The notes beneath the pieces are model-generated. The model worked only from the letters and a program-made list of their open reading frames with translations, made no database searches and was not told the DNA's origin. Below, one piece after another: positions 1 through 11,572 of a stretch of DNA of 64,000 nt. Made by a program: the position numbers and the translations under genes. The DNA comes from Azolla caroliniana (taxonomy: Eukaryota > Polypodiophyta), in NCBI GenBank assembly GCA_043228905.1, contig JBHGNT010000094.1:1-64000 (forward strand), read 5' to 3'. Every line of letters begins with the position of its first letter. Positions within the stretch are counted from its first letter, which is position 1.

Positions 1-3000
1 AAGAGTTGAGCAACTTGCGACAACGCGATTTGTCGGTGGCTGATTACACCTTGAAGATCAAAGATATATGCGACTCCTTAGCCTCCATCAATGTGAATGT
101 CGAGGAAGGCGAAATGGTGTAGATCTGTCTCGGGGTACTGGCGTCGAAGTTCAGAGCATTCCGAACTATTGTGTGCACACGGGAGAATATGTCGTCGTTT
201 TTCGACCTACAATCGATGCTCCTTATAGAGGAGAACCATGCCGGTGCGTCGACGAGTACGCATGCCGATAGCAAGATGTTGTACACAGAGGGAGATAGGC
301 CCCGTGGTCGTGGCGGACGACGGGATCAAGGAAGATGGCACCGAAGTGATGCCGACGGTAAGTCCGGACCCTCCGGAAACAAGGGGAGTCGAGGCGACAA
401 GAACCAGCAAGGGAAACCCGTCACGGAATGCTGGTATTGTGGCAAGAAAGGCCACAAGGAGAGCGAGTGTTGGAAGAAGTGTGCCGATTCGGAGAAAACC
501 AGATCTAGATCCGGACAAATTGACAAAGTAAATTGGCAACGATCGCACTACGCCGAAGGATCCGAATAAGTCAAAAAGGGGGCAGCCTTCGTGACGAGAC
601 ACGAGGCGAACTCAATGAAGGAGACCACCGCGAAATCGGACGAGGTGTGGTACGTTGACTCCGGCACATCAAACCACATGACGAGCCATAAGGAGTGCTT
701 CTCATACCTTGAGAAACCGATGCAACCGGGAGTAGTCGCAACAAGAGACAACAGTCCACATCCGATCGAGAATGTCGGTGAAGTTCCCCTGAGCCATGTC
801 GAGCAAAAAGGGAAACTCATGAACGTGTTACACGTCCTGACAATCACGAAGAATCTGGTGTCGGTCGGGCAAATTGTCGACCAGGGGATGCAAGTCCGGT
901 TTGTGCATCTCGGGTGCTTCATCGAGGAGGAAGTCCAAGTTATTGCACAAGGACGCAGAGACGGGAGGATGTTTATCCTTGACACCAATGACGTTGGCAC
1001 CGCAATGTTTGCAAAAGGACAAAAAGTCGCGTTGGATATCGACTTATGGCCCAACCGGATAGGCCACGTCAACGATCAAAGGCTTCAGGACTTGCAATCG
1101 AAACAAGTTGTGTTCGGATTGCCCAAATTCAGTGGTCGGAAGGCCCAAATTTGTGAAGCCTGCGAGCTAGGGAAGCAACACCGACTTCCTTTCCTAAACG
1201 AGCGTAACTGGAGCCGGAACAAGCTCGACTTGATACATTCGGATGTATGGGGGCTGACACAGAATGTTAGTCTTCGCGGGAGTCGATATTTTGTCTCCTT
1301 CATCGACGACTACACGCAGCACATGTGGATCTATCTCACTGAAAAGAAGAGTGAAGTCTTCGACTGTTTCTAATACCTCAAAAGCTTCGTAGAAAGGGAA
1401 AAAGGGAGAAAGATCAAGTGCCTACGGTCGAATGGCGGAAAAGAGTACTTTTCCGGACAATTCAACAGTTATTTGTAACAAATGGGAATTCAGCACGAAT
1501 TTAGTTGCAAGTATACGCTGGAGCAAAACGGCGTAGCTGAAAGGAAAAATCGGTCGGTTGTGGAAGCGGCATGGGCAATGCTGGAAGAAAAGAGCTCGCC
1601 CAAGTTCTATTGGGCCGAGGCGATATGAACCGCGGTCTACATCCAAAATCGGATCAGAGACAAAGTGTCGACGCATGAGCTGTATTTCGGAAGAAAGCCG
1701 AATCTACGACACTTGAGAGTTTTCGGTAGCATTGCGTATGTGCATGTGCCGAAGGAGAAACGGAGGAAGTTGGACGCGAAAGCTGAGAAGTGTATCTTGG
1801 TAGGCTATTCGGATGAACAGAAGGGTTATAAGTGTTATAACCCCCAAACCAAACAAGCTCACGTGAGCCGTGATGTTGTGTTTAACGAGTCCGTGTCCTA
1901 GTACTTGCCTCCGACTCTGGACCTCAACTCCAACCTCGGATCTCCGGACCCGAGTTTTGATGATGAGGTCAACGAGGTTGAAATGCCTCCGGATGACCGC
2001 GAAATCAAGACCCTCGATGAGAGTCCGATTTCATTTCGGCTAAGTGGACCGAACGAGCGATTGGGTCGGTTTGACCAGTCCGAAGAAGAGCCGGCGAGCA
2101 GTGGAAACTCGACCATGCATTCCCCGCGCAGGAAGCCGAGGAGACGGTTTACACGCAAAGAAAAAGGGAAGAAGAAGATGTCGGAGTACGGCACGGATAA
2201 GGGTGCGTCAGATCAACGTGAATCCGACTCCGAGAGGAGCGAGGATGGGCCTTCGAGAGAGAAGTCTGTGTCGACCAAGAAAGCCTCAACATCGGCTAAT
2301 GAGCAATTACGTCGATCTACCCGCCAGAAGAACCCTGTTGTGCGGTTCAGATACAATGAGTACATGGCGCATCACTATGTGTACATGATGCGTGTAACAG
2401 AAGTGCGTGAGCCGGAGAGCTACATAGAAGCGGCGAAGGACGCAAATTGGCGTGTCGCAATGGAGGAAGAGATGCGCGCATTGGCGGAAAATGAAACTTG
2501 GGACCTGGTTGACGCACCGAAGGGTGTAAAGCCGATCGGATGTAGGTGGGTGTACAAGATCAAGTACAACACCGACGGCTCTGTCAACCGATACAAGGCC
2601 CGATTAGTAGCGAAAGGCTACGCGCAACAACACGGTATCGACTATGACAAGACCTTCGCACCTGTCACGAAGATGACTACCGTGCGTGTTCTGCTAGCCG
2701 TAGCAGCGGCAAAGGGGTGGCATTTACATCAAATGGATGTCAAGAATGCGTTCCTGCAAGGCGAGCTTGAGGAACATGTGTACATGGTACAACACCCCGG
2801 ATTTCACTCCGGAATGAACACTTCGGCGGTCTGCCAGTTGAAGAAGTTCCTTTACGAACTAAAGCAAGCCCCACATGCTTGATAAATCACGCAGCGATTG
2901 CGTCGGATGGGATTTGCGACGTCTAAATCGGACTCTTCACTGTTCATTCGGCAAGGTCGACTCGGGTCGGTTAGTATTTTACTCTATGTTGATGACTTGG

Positions 3001-3757
3001 TCATCACCGGCGCCGACCTAGGTGAAATTGACCGCATAAAGCTCCAACTCGCGGCATCATTTTACATGGACCTGGGGGACCTTCATTACTTCCTCGGGAT
3101 TGAAGTGATCCATACCCCCGAAGGCATACTAATCAACCAACGATATTAAATGTTGGGTATGCTCTTCAAGTTCGGGATGGCTGACTGTAAGTCCGTCTCG
3201 ACTCCTCTGGGATAGAACCATCAAGCTTCGCCCCGACTCCGGAAAGGTTTGTGACCCAAAGAGGTTCCAACAGATTGTTGGAAGCCTCATCTACTTGACT
3301 ATCACTCGACCAGACCTCAGTTACCCGGTCGGTGTGATTAGTCAGTTCATGGCGCGGCCAACCGAGGAGCACCTTCAATGCGCACAACGCGTACTCCGGT
3401 ACATCAGTGACACTAAGGACCGGGGGCTACTATATCAGACTGATATTGCCGCGCAGTTAGTCGGTTACACCGATGCTGATTGGGCCAGAAACGTCGGCGA
3501 TCGCCGATCCACATCCGGATTCGCGTTATCTCTTGGGAGAGTTGCGATGCGTGGAGTAGCAAGAAGCAGCCAACAGTTGCATTGTCGAGCACCGAAGCCG
3601 AGTATAGAGGAGCGGTTGCCGCAACATGCGAAGCCATCTAGCTGAAACGACTACTTAAGGATCTGCAGGTGGAGGTGTCCGATCCGACGATGATCTACTA
3701 TGACAACCTCAGCAGCATCCAGTTAGTGAAGAAGCTTGTCTTCCACGCCCGTTAGTG
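1..3757 (+). pseudogene. C0: Ty1/copia gag-pol, 5'-truncated by the window edge, degenerate
   Basis: This is a copia polyprotein in domain order gag, protease, integrase, reverse transcriptase (RT), RNase H. The gag C-terminus carries a CCHC zinc knuckle (CWYCGKKGHKESEC, about 452-493). The protease core is VDSGTSNHM (about 655). The integrase zinc part includes CEAC..GKQHR (about 1150), but the second catalytic region reads RSNGG where an Asp is expected. RT has LLYVDDL near 2980, so its catalytic aspartates are intact. An RNase H-like tail follows to about 3750. Frames are broken by several stops (about 570, 1371, 1477, 1626, 1900, 2881, 3148) and at least two frameshifts, so it cannot make one polyprotein. 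The gag is of the same broad type as C1 (8006-9171). Its 5' LTR lies left of the window. Confidence 0.9.
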
Positions 3758-3759
3758 AA

Positions 3760-3784
3760 AAACCCTAAACCCTAAACCCTAAAC
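3760..3784 (+). repeat. Interstitial telomere-type repeat, three AAACCCT units plus AAAC
   Basis: Three perfect plant telomere units and a partial fourth sit exactly where the copia C0 RNase H frame breaks off. The sequence before it still reads as the conserved end of copia RNase H. What follows is low-similarity sequence leading to the polypurine tract. Confidence 0.9.
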
Positions 3785-3974
3785 TGAGGGCCAAGCGAAA
3801 GAAAGGGCAGCCGAAGAGGCGCCAACACCGCGATAACAAGGGAGCTGAGAAGGGCCGCACAAGCATACACACCAATCGGAAGGTCGAGGAGCACAAGCGA
3901 GGCGTGAAGCTAGAAGAAACCGAAGTGGTTATCCGGAAGAACTAGAAGAGCCTCAAGTTGAGCTTGAGGGGGAG
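3785..3974 (+). other. C0 3' untranslated tail and polypurine tract
   Basis: This degenerate sequence lies between the C0 coding remnant and its 3' LTR. The tract GAGGGGGAG at 3966-3974 directly precedes an LTR start, as expected for the plus-strand primer of a copia element. I see no further open coding sequence. Confidence 0.7.
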
Positions 3975-5071
3975 TGTTGAGATACAAGCTCAACATTGGC
4001 CGGATTGGCTGTGCAAGCCGAGAACTGGATCGGTAGGGACCGATCAGTTAGGCCGAACCGGTGCGTAAACCGGTATATAACGAGAAGCCATAGCGATGCG
4101 TAAACCGCGAGGCTGTTAGAAAGATATTCCGCGTAGGAATATATTTTGGGAGTTTGTGTAGAGCTCATTTATGAGCATTGAAGTACGTGTCAATACTTCT
4201 GTCAATCCGTATGAACTTGTATAATAGTGCTCACTAAGCACATCCTATGTACAGATTGTTGAAGGCAATGCTCGGCCACAACCGAGGAATAGGATTAACT
4301 CACAGAAAACAGGAAATACAAAATGCACGAAGTCAATGGAGAGAAGAGTACACTGGATGTTTTACGTGGAAAACCCTAAATGGGAAAAAACCACGGGAGT
4401 CCTCAAACTCCAACTATCACTACAAACAGAGATGTACAATGGTGAAGCTACAAGGCAACAACCTTGAGCTCACTGTCTTCGCCACAGGCGGCGGTAATAC
4501 ACAGAGGCAACGACCTCTTCGTCTCTCTCTCTCTCTCTCTCTCTGCTGCTCACTTAGCTCCCTCTAAGTGGAAAACCAGAAAATGAGTAACAACAGCAAA
4601 AACTGTTTGCCCTAAGTCATATTTATACACATATGACTTTCGGGCTACTTACAAATATAGCCTCGAGGGCCCTTGGCAAACATATTCACAAATATGTCCC
4701 CGCATCCGGATCTCTCTCCGGGTACATTCGTCATCCGGCTCCGTAGCCGGGGTCTTCATCATCCGGATCCGAAACCGGGGTCTTCATCATCCGGCTCCGT
4801 AGCCGGGGTCTTCATCATCCGGATCCGAAACCGGGTACTCCTCATTCGGGTCTTCATTCCCGATTCCCGGACATCCGACCATCCCATCCGGAGGGACCGT
4901 AATCCCAACACAGATTGAGTATTATTTTTTAATAGAGTTGTGTGTATTGACTCTCTCTCTGTCTCTCCCGCGTACTCTGTGTGTGTGTGTGTGTCCAAGC
5001 TCTCCATTAAACTTGTGTTTTCCTACGTTCTGCTTTCTGTTGCTTCCGCACGTTGTTCTTTTTACACGTCA
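3975..5071 (+). mobile_element. C0 3' LTR, interrupted by a solo LTR
   Basis: It begins with TGTTGAGA right after the polypurine tract and contains a TATA-like stretch (about 4074). It is split at 4257-4910 by an inserted D-type solo LTR. The part after 4915 has a CT/GT-rich stretch and looks like an R-U5 region. I placed the end at the CA at 5070-5071, but with no second LTR copy in the window this boundary is a guess. Confidence 0.5.
4257..4910 (-). mobile_element. Solo LTR of the copia D-like family
   Basis: The 654-bp unit starts TGTTG and ends CAACA on the plus strand and is flanked by perfect 5-bp duplications CAGAT (4252-4256 and 4911-4915). It matches the D 5' LTR (58219-58832) and the solo LTR at 52046-52802 over the CTCGGCCACAACCGAG end, the AAAACCCTAAATGGGAAAAA block, a CT microsatellite and CCGG-rich repeats near 4726-4850. 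Orientation is minus by comparison with D, whose primer site marks direction. No internal sequence remains, so it arose by LTR-LTR recombination. Confidence 0.92.
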
Positions 5072-5436
5072 TAATTGGAATATGTGCAACGCTTTTGTAT
5101 TCGATGGTAGACATGGAGTGAAAGCATATCTACGAAAGTTGAAGAGAGTACTAATGTGACAATTTTCTTTATTGGAGCAAGTGGAAATCCTTTCATCGGT
5201 GGAATGTTCGTATTGCCTATTGGCAATTCAACATCTTCCATTACCCATGTAGTGTAGTGTAGTTAGTGGGTGACCATACTTCATGGTCACACCCATTGTA
5301 AGTAGTGTTTTTTACACACATTTATATTATATTTATTAATATAATTGTTTGTTATCACCCAAAAAATTAAAGAAAAAAGAGAGCTAAACCAACAAACCCC
5401 TAAACCAAGAGACCTTCAACTTACAAGTTACCACAA

Positions 5437-5472
<36 letters not shown>

Positions 5473-5670
5473 AGCCCTCTGATGAACCTCTGTTTCTTTG
5501 TCCTGTCTTATGTACCCCCCCCCTCTTTCTTCTGATTTCTCTCTCTGAAGCTTTGGCTGTATTGTAAGCTCCTCTCCTTATACATACGCATTCGTGTGTT
5601 CTTCCTCTGTTTCTCTTTTCCTCTTGAGTTCTGTTTTGTTTTCTGTCTTTGCTTCCCAAGGCGATCGAAA
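5072..5670 (+). promoter_or_regulatory. Upstream region and 5' leader of the response-regulator gene
   Basis: This non-coding stretch separates the C0 LTR from the first ATG. It holds a hairpin (GTGACCAT at 5270-5277, 5-nt loop, ATGGTCAC at 5283-5290), an AT-rich TATA-like block around 5320-5345 and a CT microsatellite at about 5441-5471 typical of plant 5' leaders. The start of transcription cannot be fixed from sequence. A retroelement LTR end lies about 600 bp upstream and could influence expression. Confidence 0.5.
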
Positions 5671-5941
5671 ATGGCGGAACACCACCACCAAGAAGAGCAG
5701 GGTTGCGTACTGCCTGTATTGAATGGGCCAGAAACCATGGAAAAAGCGATGAAAAGCAAGGATGATCAAGTTGAAGATGGAAATGATGGTTCTTCTTCTT
5801 CTTCTTCTTCTTCTTCTCCTTCCTCCCCTCTTCCTATCCATGTTCTTGTGGTAGACGACAGCCCAATCGATCGGAAAATCATTGAAAAACTGTTAACGAA
5901 AGCAGCTGCCTACAAAGGTATCTGTACATTCCATCTCTCAT

Positions 5942-5994
<53 letters not shown>

Positions 5995-7805
5995 GAAGAT
6001 TCTCGCCTGGTTATGAAAGAAGGAAAAGAGCCCAATTTCCCTCCTGTTTCTATACAATGTACAACCAGTACTACGAACTTCTACATACCTAGGTGGGAGG
6101 CACCTATTTGAATATGCAATCAAGGCTTCATTTTGTCAGGTTTTGGGAAAGAAAGAGAGACAAATGACCCACTTCCAGTTCATGTTTTTTTTTTTGCATA
6201 CATCGTTTAACCATTATGAGGTTTATTAGGGTTTATCGTTTAAGGTTCACATGGTTCTTAAATTAGGTAATATCTTTGACGTAATTGTCTCCTTAGCACA
6301 AGAGTAACTAAATTTCTCTCTCTAAATATACACAAATCCTGGTTCTCTATCTACAGCCATGGGGACTATCACCTTTAGCTTATGCTATGTTGATACACCT
6401 AACTACTCTATGAAGAGTTAATCAAGCCTAGAGGAAACTTGTTACCCCTTTGTGGTGTAGTTATTGCATGCGTGTATCTGCAACAGTTGAGTTAATTGCA
6501 CTGGGACACAAATTTGTTAAGAATATCTCTTCTTTTGCGTGCTATATGTTATGCCATGTTTTGTTCATGGATCTCTTTCAAATTGTGGGCTTACAGTCAC
6601 AGCCGTGGACAGTGGAAGAAAAGCTTTGGAAGTACTTGACTCTGTAAACAACAATGTAATGTTTAAACTCTATTTCTATTGGCAATATGAGCACAGATTT
6701 CTTTGTTCTTTTATTTCCTCTTTGGAGAGTTCATTGATTTTGCTTAACTACAACAAGTGAGTCTTTTATCAAAAGCAAAATAACTTTTTATTTTTATTTT
6801 TAAACAGATTGATTTGATATTTACTGATTACTGTATGCCGGAGATGTCAGGGTACAAGCTTCTTCGACAAATCAAGGTAGTTTTCCATTATTTTGTTGTT
6901 ATGTCTTGATTATTAAAATCCTTGCTAATTATTTCATTGGCCTGGATGTGATTTTCATTCATCACGTCATCTCATTGCAGGAGTCGAATGTGTATGGAGA
7001 TATACCTGTCGTAATAATGTCATCTGAAAATGTTCCAAGCCGCATTGAAAGGTGAGATAATAAAATATAAAATTGATTAATTTATTATTGTCTTTATCTG
7101 TCACATTTTCATGGTTATTTATTGCTTGTTTCAATAATGTCTGTAGATGTTGATATTCTAAGCTTTATGAAAGTGTGTAAATGTTGTTTCGATATTTTTT
7201 TTAGGTGTGAACATTTTGAACTTTGTGAATGTTTTCTACTGCTTGTTTCAATAGTTTGTTTGGATGCTGTATTTTGAACTTTATGACAGTGTTTATAATG
7301 TTGTTACCATTGCTTACTGTTGTATTTCAAATCTCAAAACATGAACAATCTTTATGAAGATTAGACAGATAGAGCCATCACATTAGACTTGAACCGACAA
7401 CCTTAAATTGTTATTAAAGCATAAGCTTTACCACTAGTGACATACATCTTCATGTATATACTTTTTAGCTTAAGCATAAGCTGTACCACTATAAATTATG
7501 ATTTTGTTATGGGATATATAAAATCATTTCTTTCATATTGCATGTTAGCATTTACTGTCTTGCTTCTTTTTTATTTCTCATGGATCTCCAGATGTTTGAA
7601 GGATGGAGCGGAGGAGTTCATTTTAAAGCCAGTATGTGCAGCTGATGCACGAAAGCTATCCTCATTTGTGCATAATAAGCCACTGAAGCTGCAGAGCACT
7701 GTGGAGCAACCCCCCTCTGTCATATCCAAAAATAAAAGGAAGTTTTCCTCTGATGGATTTCAAACAGAAGCGAGGCTGAGATTAAGTGGTGTTATTGTTG
7801 CTTGA
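5671..7805 (+). CDS. Type-A two-component response regulator (cytokinin primary-response type), five exons
   Basis: The exons are 5671-5917, 6597-6655, 6808-6876, 6981-7051 and 7592-7805, all with GT..AG borders and matching phases. Together they give 219 residues. The receiver domain follows a low-complexity N-terminus with a Ser run (about residues 41-49). It shows the acidic pair in VLVVDDSPIDRK, the phospho-acceptor Asp in FTDYCMPEMSGY and the conserved Lys in FILKPV. The short basic C-terminus lacks the GARP DNA-binding domain of type-B regulators, so I call it type A. In this family the protein receives phosphate from histidine phosphotransfer proteins and dampens cytokinin signalling. 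The first ATG of the open exon was chosen as the start. It appears intact and is the only complete host gene in the window. Confidence 0.93.
5942..5993 (+). repeat. Compound (CT)n(AC)n microsatellite in intron 1
   Basis: About ten CT units (5942-5962) run straight into about fifteen AC units (5963-5993), only 24 nt downstream of the first 5' splice site of the response-regulator gene. Confidence 0.95.
7375..7445 (-). repeat. tRNA-like (SINE-like) remnant in intron 4
   Basis: On the minus strand a B-box-like GGTTCAAGTCT (7385-7395) lies about 34 nt downstream of an A-box-like TCACTAGTGGT (7430-7440). This is tRNA-like spacing, but the arms do not fold into an intact cloverleaf. It is best read as the head of an old tRNA-derived SINE inside intron 4 (7052-7591). 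Confidence 0.4.
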
Positions 7806-8005
7806 GAAGTTTTGAGAAAGCCCAACGAGGTATTCAATAAAGTCCTTCGATTCAATTCCTCTGTTTTCAATATTTATCGGCATTTGTTGAAGAAAAAAGT
7901 GCCATTCTGGTATGGACACCAAGAGCATGGAGACGAAAGTCTCTATGTTAATGTCAGATGCTTCCCACGTAAAGTTGGAAGAGGTGAGAACAAGAACAGT
8001 TCAGT
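7806..8005 (+). other. 3' untranslated region of the response-regulator gene
   Basis: A poly(A) signal AATAAA lies at 7836-7841, about 30 nt after the stop. Sequence to about 8005 shows no match to the neighbouring copia fragment and is probably gene flank. Confidence 0.55.
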
Positions 8006-9171
8006 AAAAGCTGGAAATCCAATGACGACTCCTTTCGACTGCATTCCTTTGAGCTTTTGGAGATTGATGTGGCCGATTCGTTTGTGCCACAACTCTACGG
8101 CGGTGTCGGCTTTACGACCCTTGGCATACATTGCCGATTTCATCTGATAAGAGTCAAGGATGAATATTCGACCTTCTCTTCGATCACGAGTGATAATTTG
8201 GCCTTCCTTTTCGATGAAGTATCCTCCATCGTTGAACCGGACTTGCATGCCTTGTTTCACGATTTGGTCGATCGAGACCAGATTCTTCGTTATTGTTGGA
8301 ACATGTAAGACATTTTTGATGTAGGTCTGATTGCCCTCTTCGTTGAATGAGACATTGTTGACATGCTGAATCGGGCATTGCCAACATAGTCGGGTTGATT
8401 GGGTTTTCGGAATTCTCGAAACCAATCTACATGAGACGTCATGTGATTTGACGCACCCAAATCGACAAACCATACATCTTCGGAAGTGGAGGTGCTGGTC
8501 GAACACGATTCCTTCATCGAATTTGCTCTATGCCACATCAGGAACATTCCTCCATGATCGTCGAAGTCAGAATTTGAGGCGTAATTTGTGAGTTGTTGGC
8601 TCGTGAATGCTGTCTCACTTTTCTTTTTCCGACACTCTGCCTTGTAGTGGTCAAATTTGCCACAATATTCGCAATGGACAGAGTTGTTCTGTTGGCTGGG
8701 TCTATCATGATTGCTCCCCCTTCTACCCAAGGCTCCTCCTCACATGTTCGTGACATCTTGTCGATAATAGAACTTGTGCTCATGGGACTACCCTTGGTTG
8801 TGTTTGCCTTGCTCGAATCAGCCTCTTCTGCCACCACCTTGTCCTCTTACTCCATCTGAGTTCGAATAGAGCATGTCTACGTCGTGCACATTGATCCTTG
8901 TTCGGACGTGGTTTTCTTTGACTAGTAACATTGACTGGAGATCAAAGGAGGGAGGTTTCTCTCTTGCGAGAACAGTCGACCTTATTGTGCCAAACCAAGG
9001 TGCCAAGCCTACGAGACATATCTGCACCATTTCATTGTCGTCAATGCTGGCATTGGTCGACCCAAGGGCATCACACAACTCCTTGATCGTCAAGGTGTAA
9101 CTGCTGATTGACATGTCCCTCTGTTGAATACTGTTCAACTCTTGACGGAGTTGAAGCTTGCGAGTTGCCGT
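8006..9171 (-). pseudogene. C1 copia fragment: gag C-terminus, protease, start of integrase
   Basis: Read right to left, it contains the gag UBN2-like region, a CCHC knuckle (CEYCGKFDHYKAEC, near 8650), the protease/pre-integrase region with VDLGASNHMTS (near 8460) and the GAG-pre-integrase stretch ending IGHINLQKLKGMQSKG (near 8045). The protease site reads D-L-G instead of D-S-G. The rest of integrase, RT, RNase H and the 3' LTR are missing: the fragment stops at about 8006 next to the response-regulator gene. Its gag N-terminus, primer site and 5' LTR are at 60309-61109, because element G1 inserted at 9172. Gag residues run on in frame across that site once a single CCGT duplication is counted. 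Confidence 0.9.
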
Positions 9172-10395
9172 TGTCATGAAGATTTTCGGCAACGGTGTGA
9201 AAATTGCATGGAATGTACAAAATCGAGTGTGGTTCTTCACACACAATATGAAACAATAATAATGAAGATATTATTTTATATCTTGGTACGAAAAGATGGA
9301 TGTCTTCAAGAGCTTCTGAATCCATTTTACTACATGTGAAATGGAAAACTTAGTGTCAAGTTATGTGAGTGTAAAGTTTGAGAAGAAGAAGAGAAAAACA
9401 AAAACTGTGAGATATCCCACATAGATAGGACAAATCAGGATCCCACGATATATAACCAGAGCCAAAACTTATTACTTTTTATCTATGAGTGGAACACATA
9501 ATGTTCTTGGCTATACTGTGGCTTAACTACTTGTAATGGTTTTGGTGGAACTGAAATCGGAACTAGACGGCCACAACGATGGAACCGAAACCGGCACCGA
9601 ACGGCAACGAAACCGGAATCGGAACGGACGGATGGCAATGGAACCAAAACCGACATCGAAACCGGAACCGAAACGGATAGACCGGATCACCGGGTCGGAA
9701 GCGGACCAGATAGACAGATCGATCGGATAGGTTGATCGTGACGATTTCGGTGTGAAAAGAACAAAATCATCCAGACTAAAAAACCTATTAGAAATTTGTA
9801 ATCAAAGGGATGCAAGCAAGGCTTGAAACTTGCACCTCCAAGATAGGAGGCAATGAACTTACCACTAAGCCAAGTCATGTCTTTATAAATGTTTTTACTA
9901 TCATTATATGTTCACATGTAAATTTTCATGTTAGAGCTCGATTGAGTGACATGGTTATCATGCATGACATGTAATACATGAGCGCCAAGTGGCAAACATG
10001 CATCTCATGCATGTCTTGCACCCTCACAAGCATCATATGCATGGGGGCATCTATAAAAGAGTGGATGGAGAGGGAAAACGGGCTAGGTATTAATCAAGCA
10101 AGCTTTGTACTTGATATCAAAATTAATATTAGGAAGAAAATTCGTTATCCTTTTGATGATATACCTTGTTCTTCAAATCTAAAGACAAGAGTTCAATCTT
10201 AATCTCTCTTTCTATTTCAATCGTTCTGAATCTATTTCAAAATTGGAATCTTAATCTTAATCTCTCTCTCTCTCTCTCTCTCAATCTATCTTAAATCCTT
10301 TCTCACTAAAGCTAGTGCGTACTTCGAGTCCTTCCGGTCTAGAAGCCCGACGGTTCCGCCTCACGATCTGCACATAGTGACGGATCTTCACGACA
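9172..10395 (+). mobile_element. G1 5' LTR (gypsy-like)
   Basis: The 1224-bp LTR matches the 3' copy at 59109-60308. It starts TGTCATGAAGAT and ends ATCTTCACGACA, so the ends form an almost perfect 12-bp inverted repeat. The element's outer flanks are CCGT (9168-9171) and CCGT (60309-60312). It holds antisense tRNA-like boxes (9820-9872) and a CT microsatellite (about 10259-10283). Confidence 0.92.
9820..9872 (-). promoter_or_regulatory. tRNA-like A and B boxes inside the G1 5' LTR, antisense
   Basis: On the minus strand TGGCTTAGTGGT (9861-9872) fits the pol III A box. AGTTTCAAGCC (9820-9830) fits a weakened B box about 30 nt downstream. Between them CCTCC and GGAGG could pair like an anticodon stem. 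The 3' LTR copy (59736-59788) has the better B box AGGTTCAAGCC. Whether it is transcribed is unknown. Confidence 0.55.
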
Positions 10396-10402
10396 TCTTA
10401 AG

Positions 10403-10420
10403 TGGTGAACCCGACGTGAA
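10403..10420 (+). other. Putative primer-binding site of G1
   Basis: TGGTGAACCCGACGTGAA lies 7 nt after the 5' LTR. The same 18 bases follow the 5' LTR of G2 (13736-13753) and G3 (32734-32751), although the LTRs differ, so it is the best candidate for the minus-strand primer site. It begins with TGG like other sites, but I could not assign the matching tRNA. Confidence 0.6.
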
Positions 10421-10466
10421 AGAGGTGGCAGGAAGGATCAAGTCAAGAATCAACCGATACTTGGAG

Positions 10467-11572
10467 ATGGCGTCCTCAAGCAATCAAGTGAGAGAGTTCG
10501 AAAGGATGATGCTGATCGTCGAACAAATGATGAGATCTCAAGACAATGATGCGAGCATGGAGAAGGTTGTCGACCGTGTCGTGGAGGTCGAGGGTCAATT
10601 TAATGGAAGGAACATTAGGAAGTTCCTTGATGCATACAAAAGGGAGATGAATCAGAGGGACGTGTTTGAAGTGCGTCAAATCACAAGTTTCAAGAGAGTG
10701 GTCGCCAACAACATCCAAAGGCGCGTCATTGAGCTTCAAGAAGGGAAGACAACGTGGTCGGAGTTCGAGAAAGCGATATTAGCGGAGTTCGCAACAGAAG
10801 ATTTGTCGAGGACGACTCCACATGTCTTGATGAAGTGGATAGAGAAGAAGAATAAGAAGATGAGCGCTTCGAGGGTGTACGACGAGTTCGACCAGATGTA
10901 TAGTTGCCTCTTGGCCACAGATCCTCTGCTACTTTAGGAGGACAAAACTTTGTACTTCCTAAAGGCTGTGGATACAAAGGAGAGACGAGAACTGGGTACT
11001 CTCCTCGAAGATGATACCCAAGTGAACAGGCTTTTCACGGACTGGGTTGCGGTGAAGCGAGCATGCAATAGGCTTGACAAGCCTCGTTAGTGGGTTGATG
11101 ACACCGACTTGGCGGGATTGATTGTCGCGGAGAAAACAAGACAACCGAAAGTAGTTGAGCCGTCCAAACAAAGCATCCCGGAAGAAAAGAAGATTGATGA
11201 TGACATCATTGAAGAACTGGCGAAGAAGTTCGAGATGGTTACACTAGCGAACATGAATCATTGGGGCCCGAAAGGAAAAGAACCCTTTAGATGTGTGTGG
11301 TGCTACAACTTGGACCACAAGAGAAGGGAGTGCACAAGCCTTCGGGAGGACATCTGACAAAATATCGTATACATGGATGACAACATGATCTGCTCGACTG
11401 AAACTCGAAGACCCCTGCAGGTGAATTTCGGAAGGGGGGGAATGAAGAAATCTATGGAAGATGCTGAGGCGACTCATGTGGATGCGATACACTATGCTGC
11501 ATCGGCTGGAATTAGAGTCGGAAAAAATAAAAATGAAACTGCTAGAACGGGAACAAAGTTCTGGTCTACCGT
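10467..11572 (+). pseudogene. G1 gag, first part (broken)
   Basis: The start ATG at 10467 matches the equivalent starts in G2 (13785) and G3 (32768). The open part runs to a stop at about 10935. After that the gag is readable in pieces to 11572 with further stops (about 11089, 11356). It includes a CCHC knuckle (CVWCYNLDHKRREC, about 11293-11334). The solo LTR S interrupts it at 11573, and gag resumes at 20874. By homology with G2 and G3 it is the nucleocapsid precursor, fused downstream to protease. Confidence 0.85.

Noticed and set aside
7812-8147. ORF downstream of the response regulator
   Set aside because: It runs from the 3' untranslated region into antisense copia sequence and has no family likeness.
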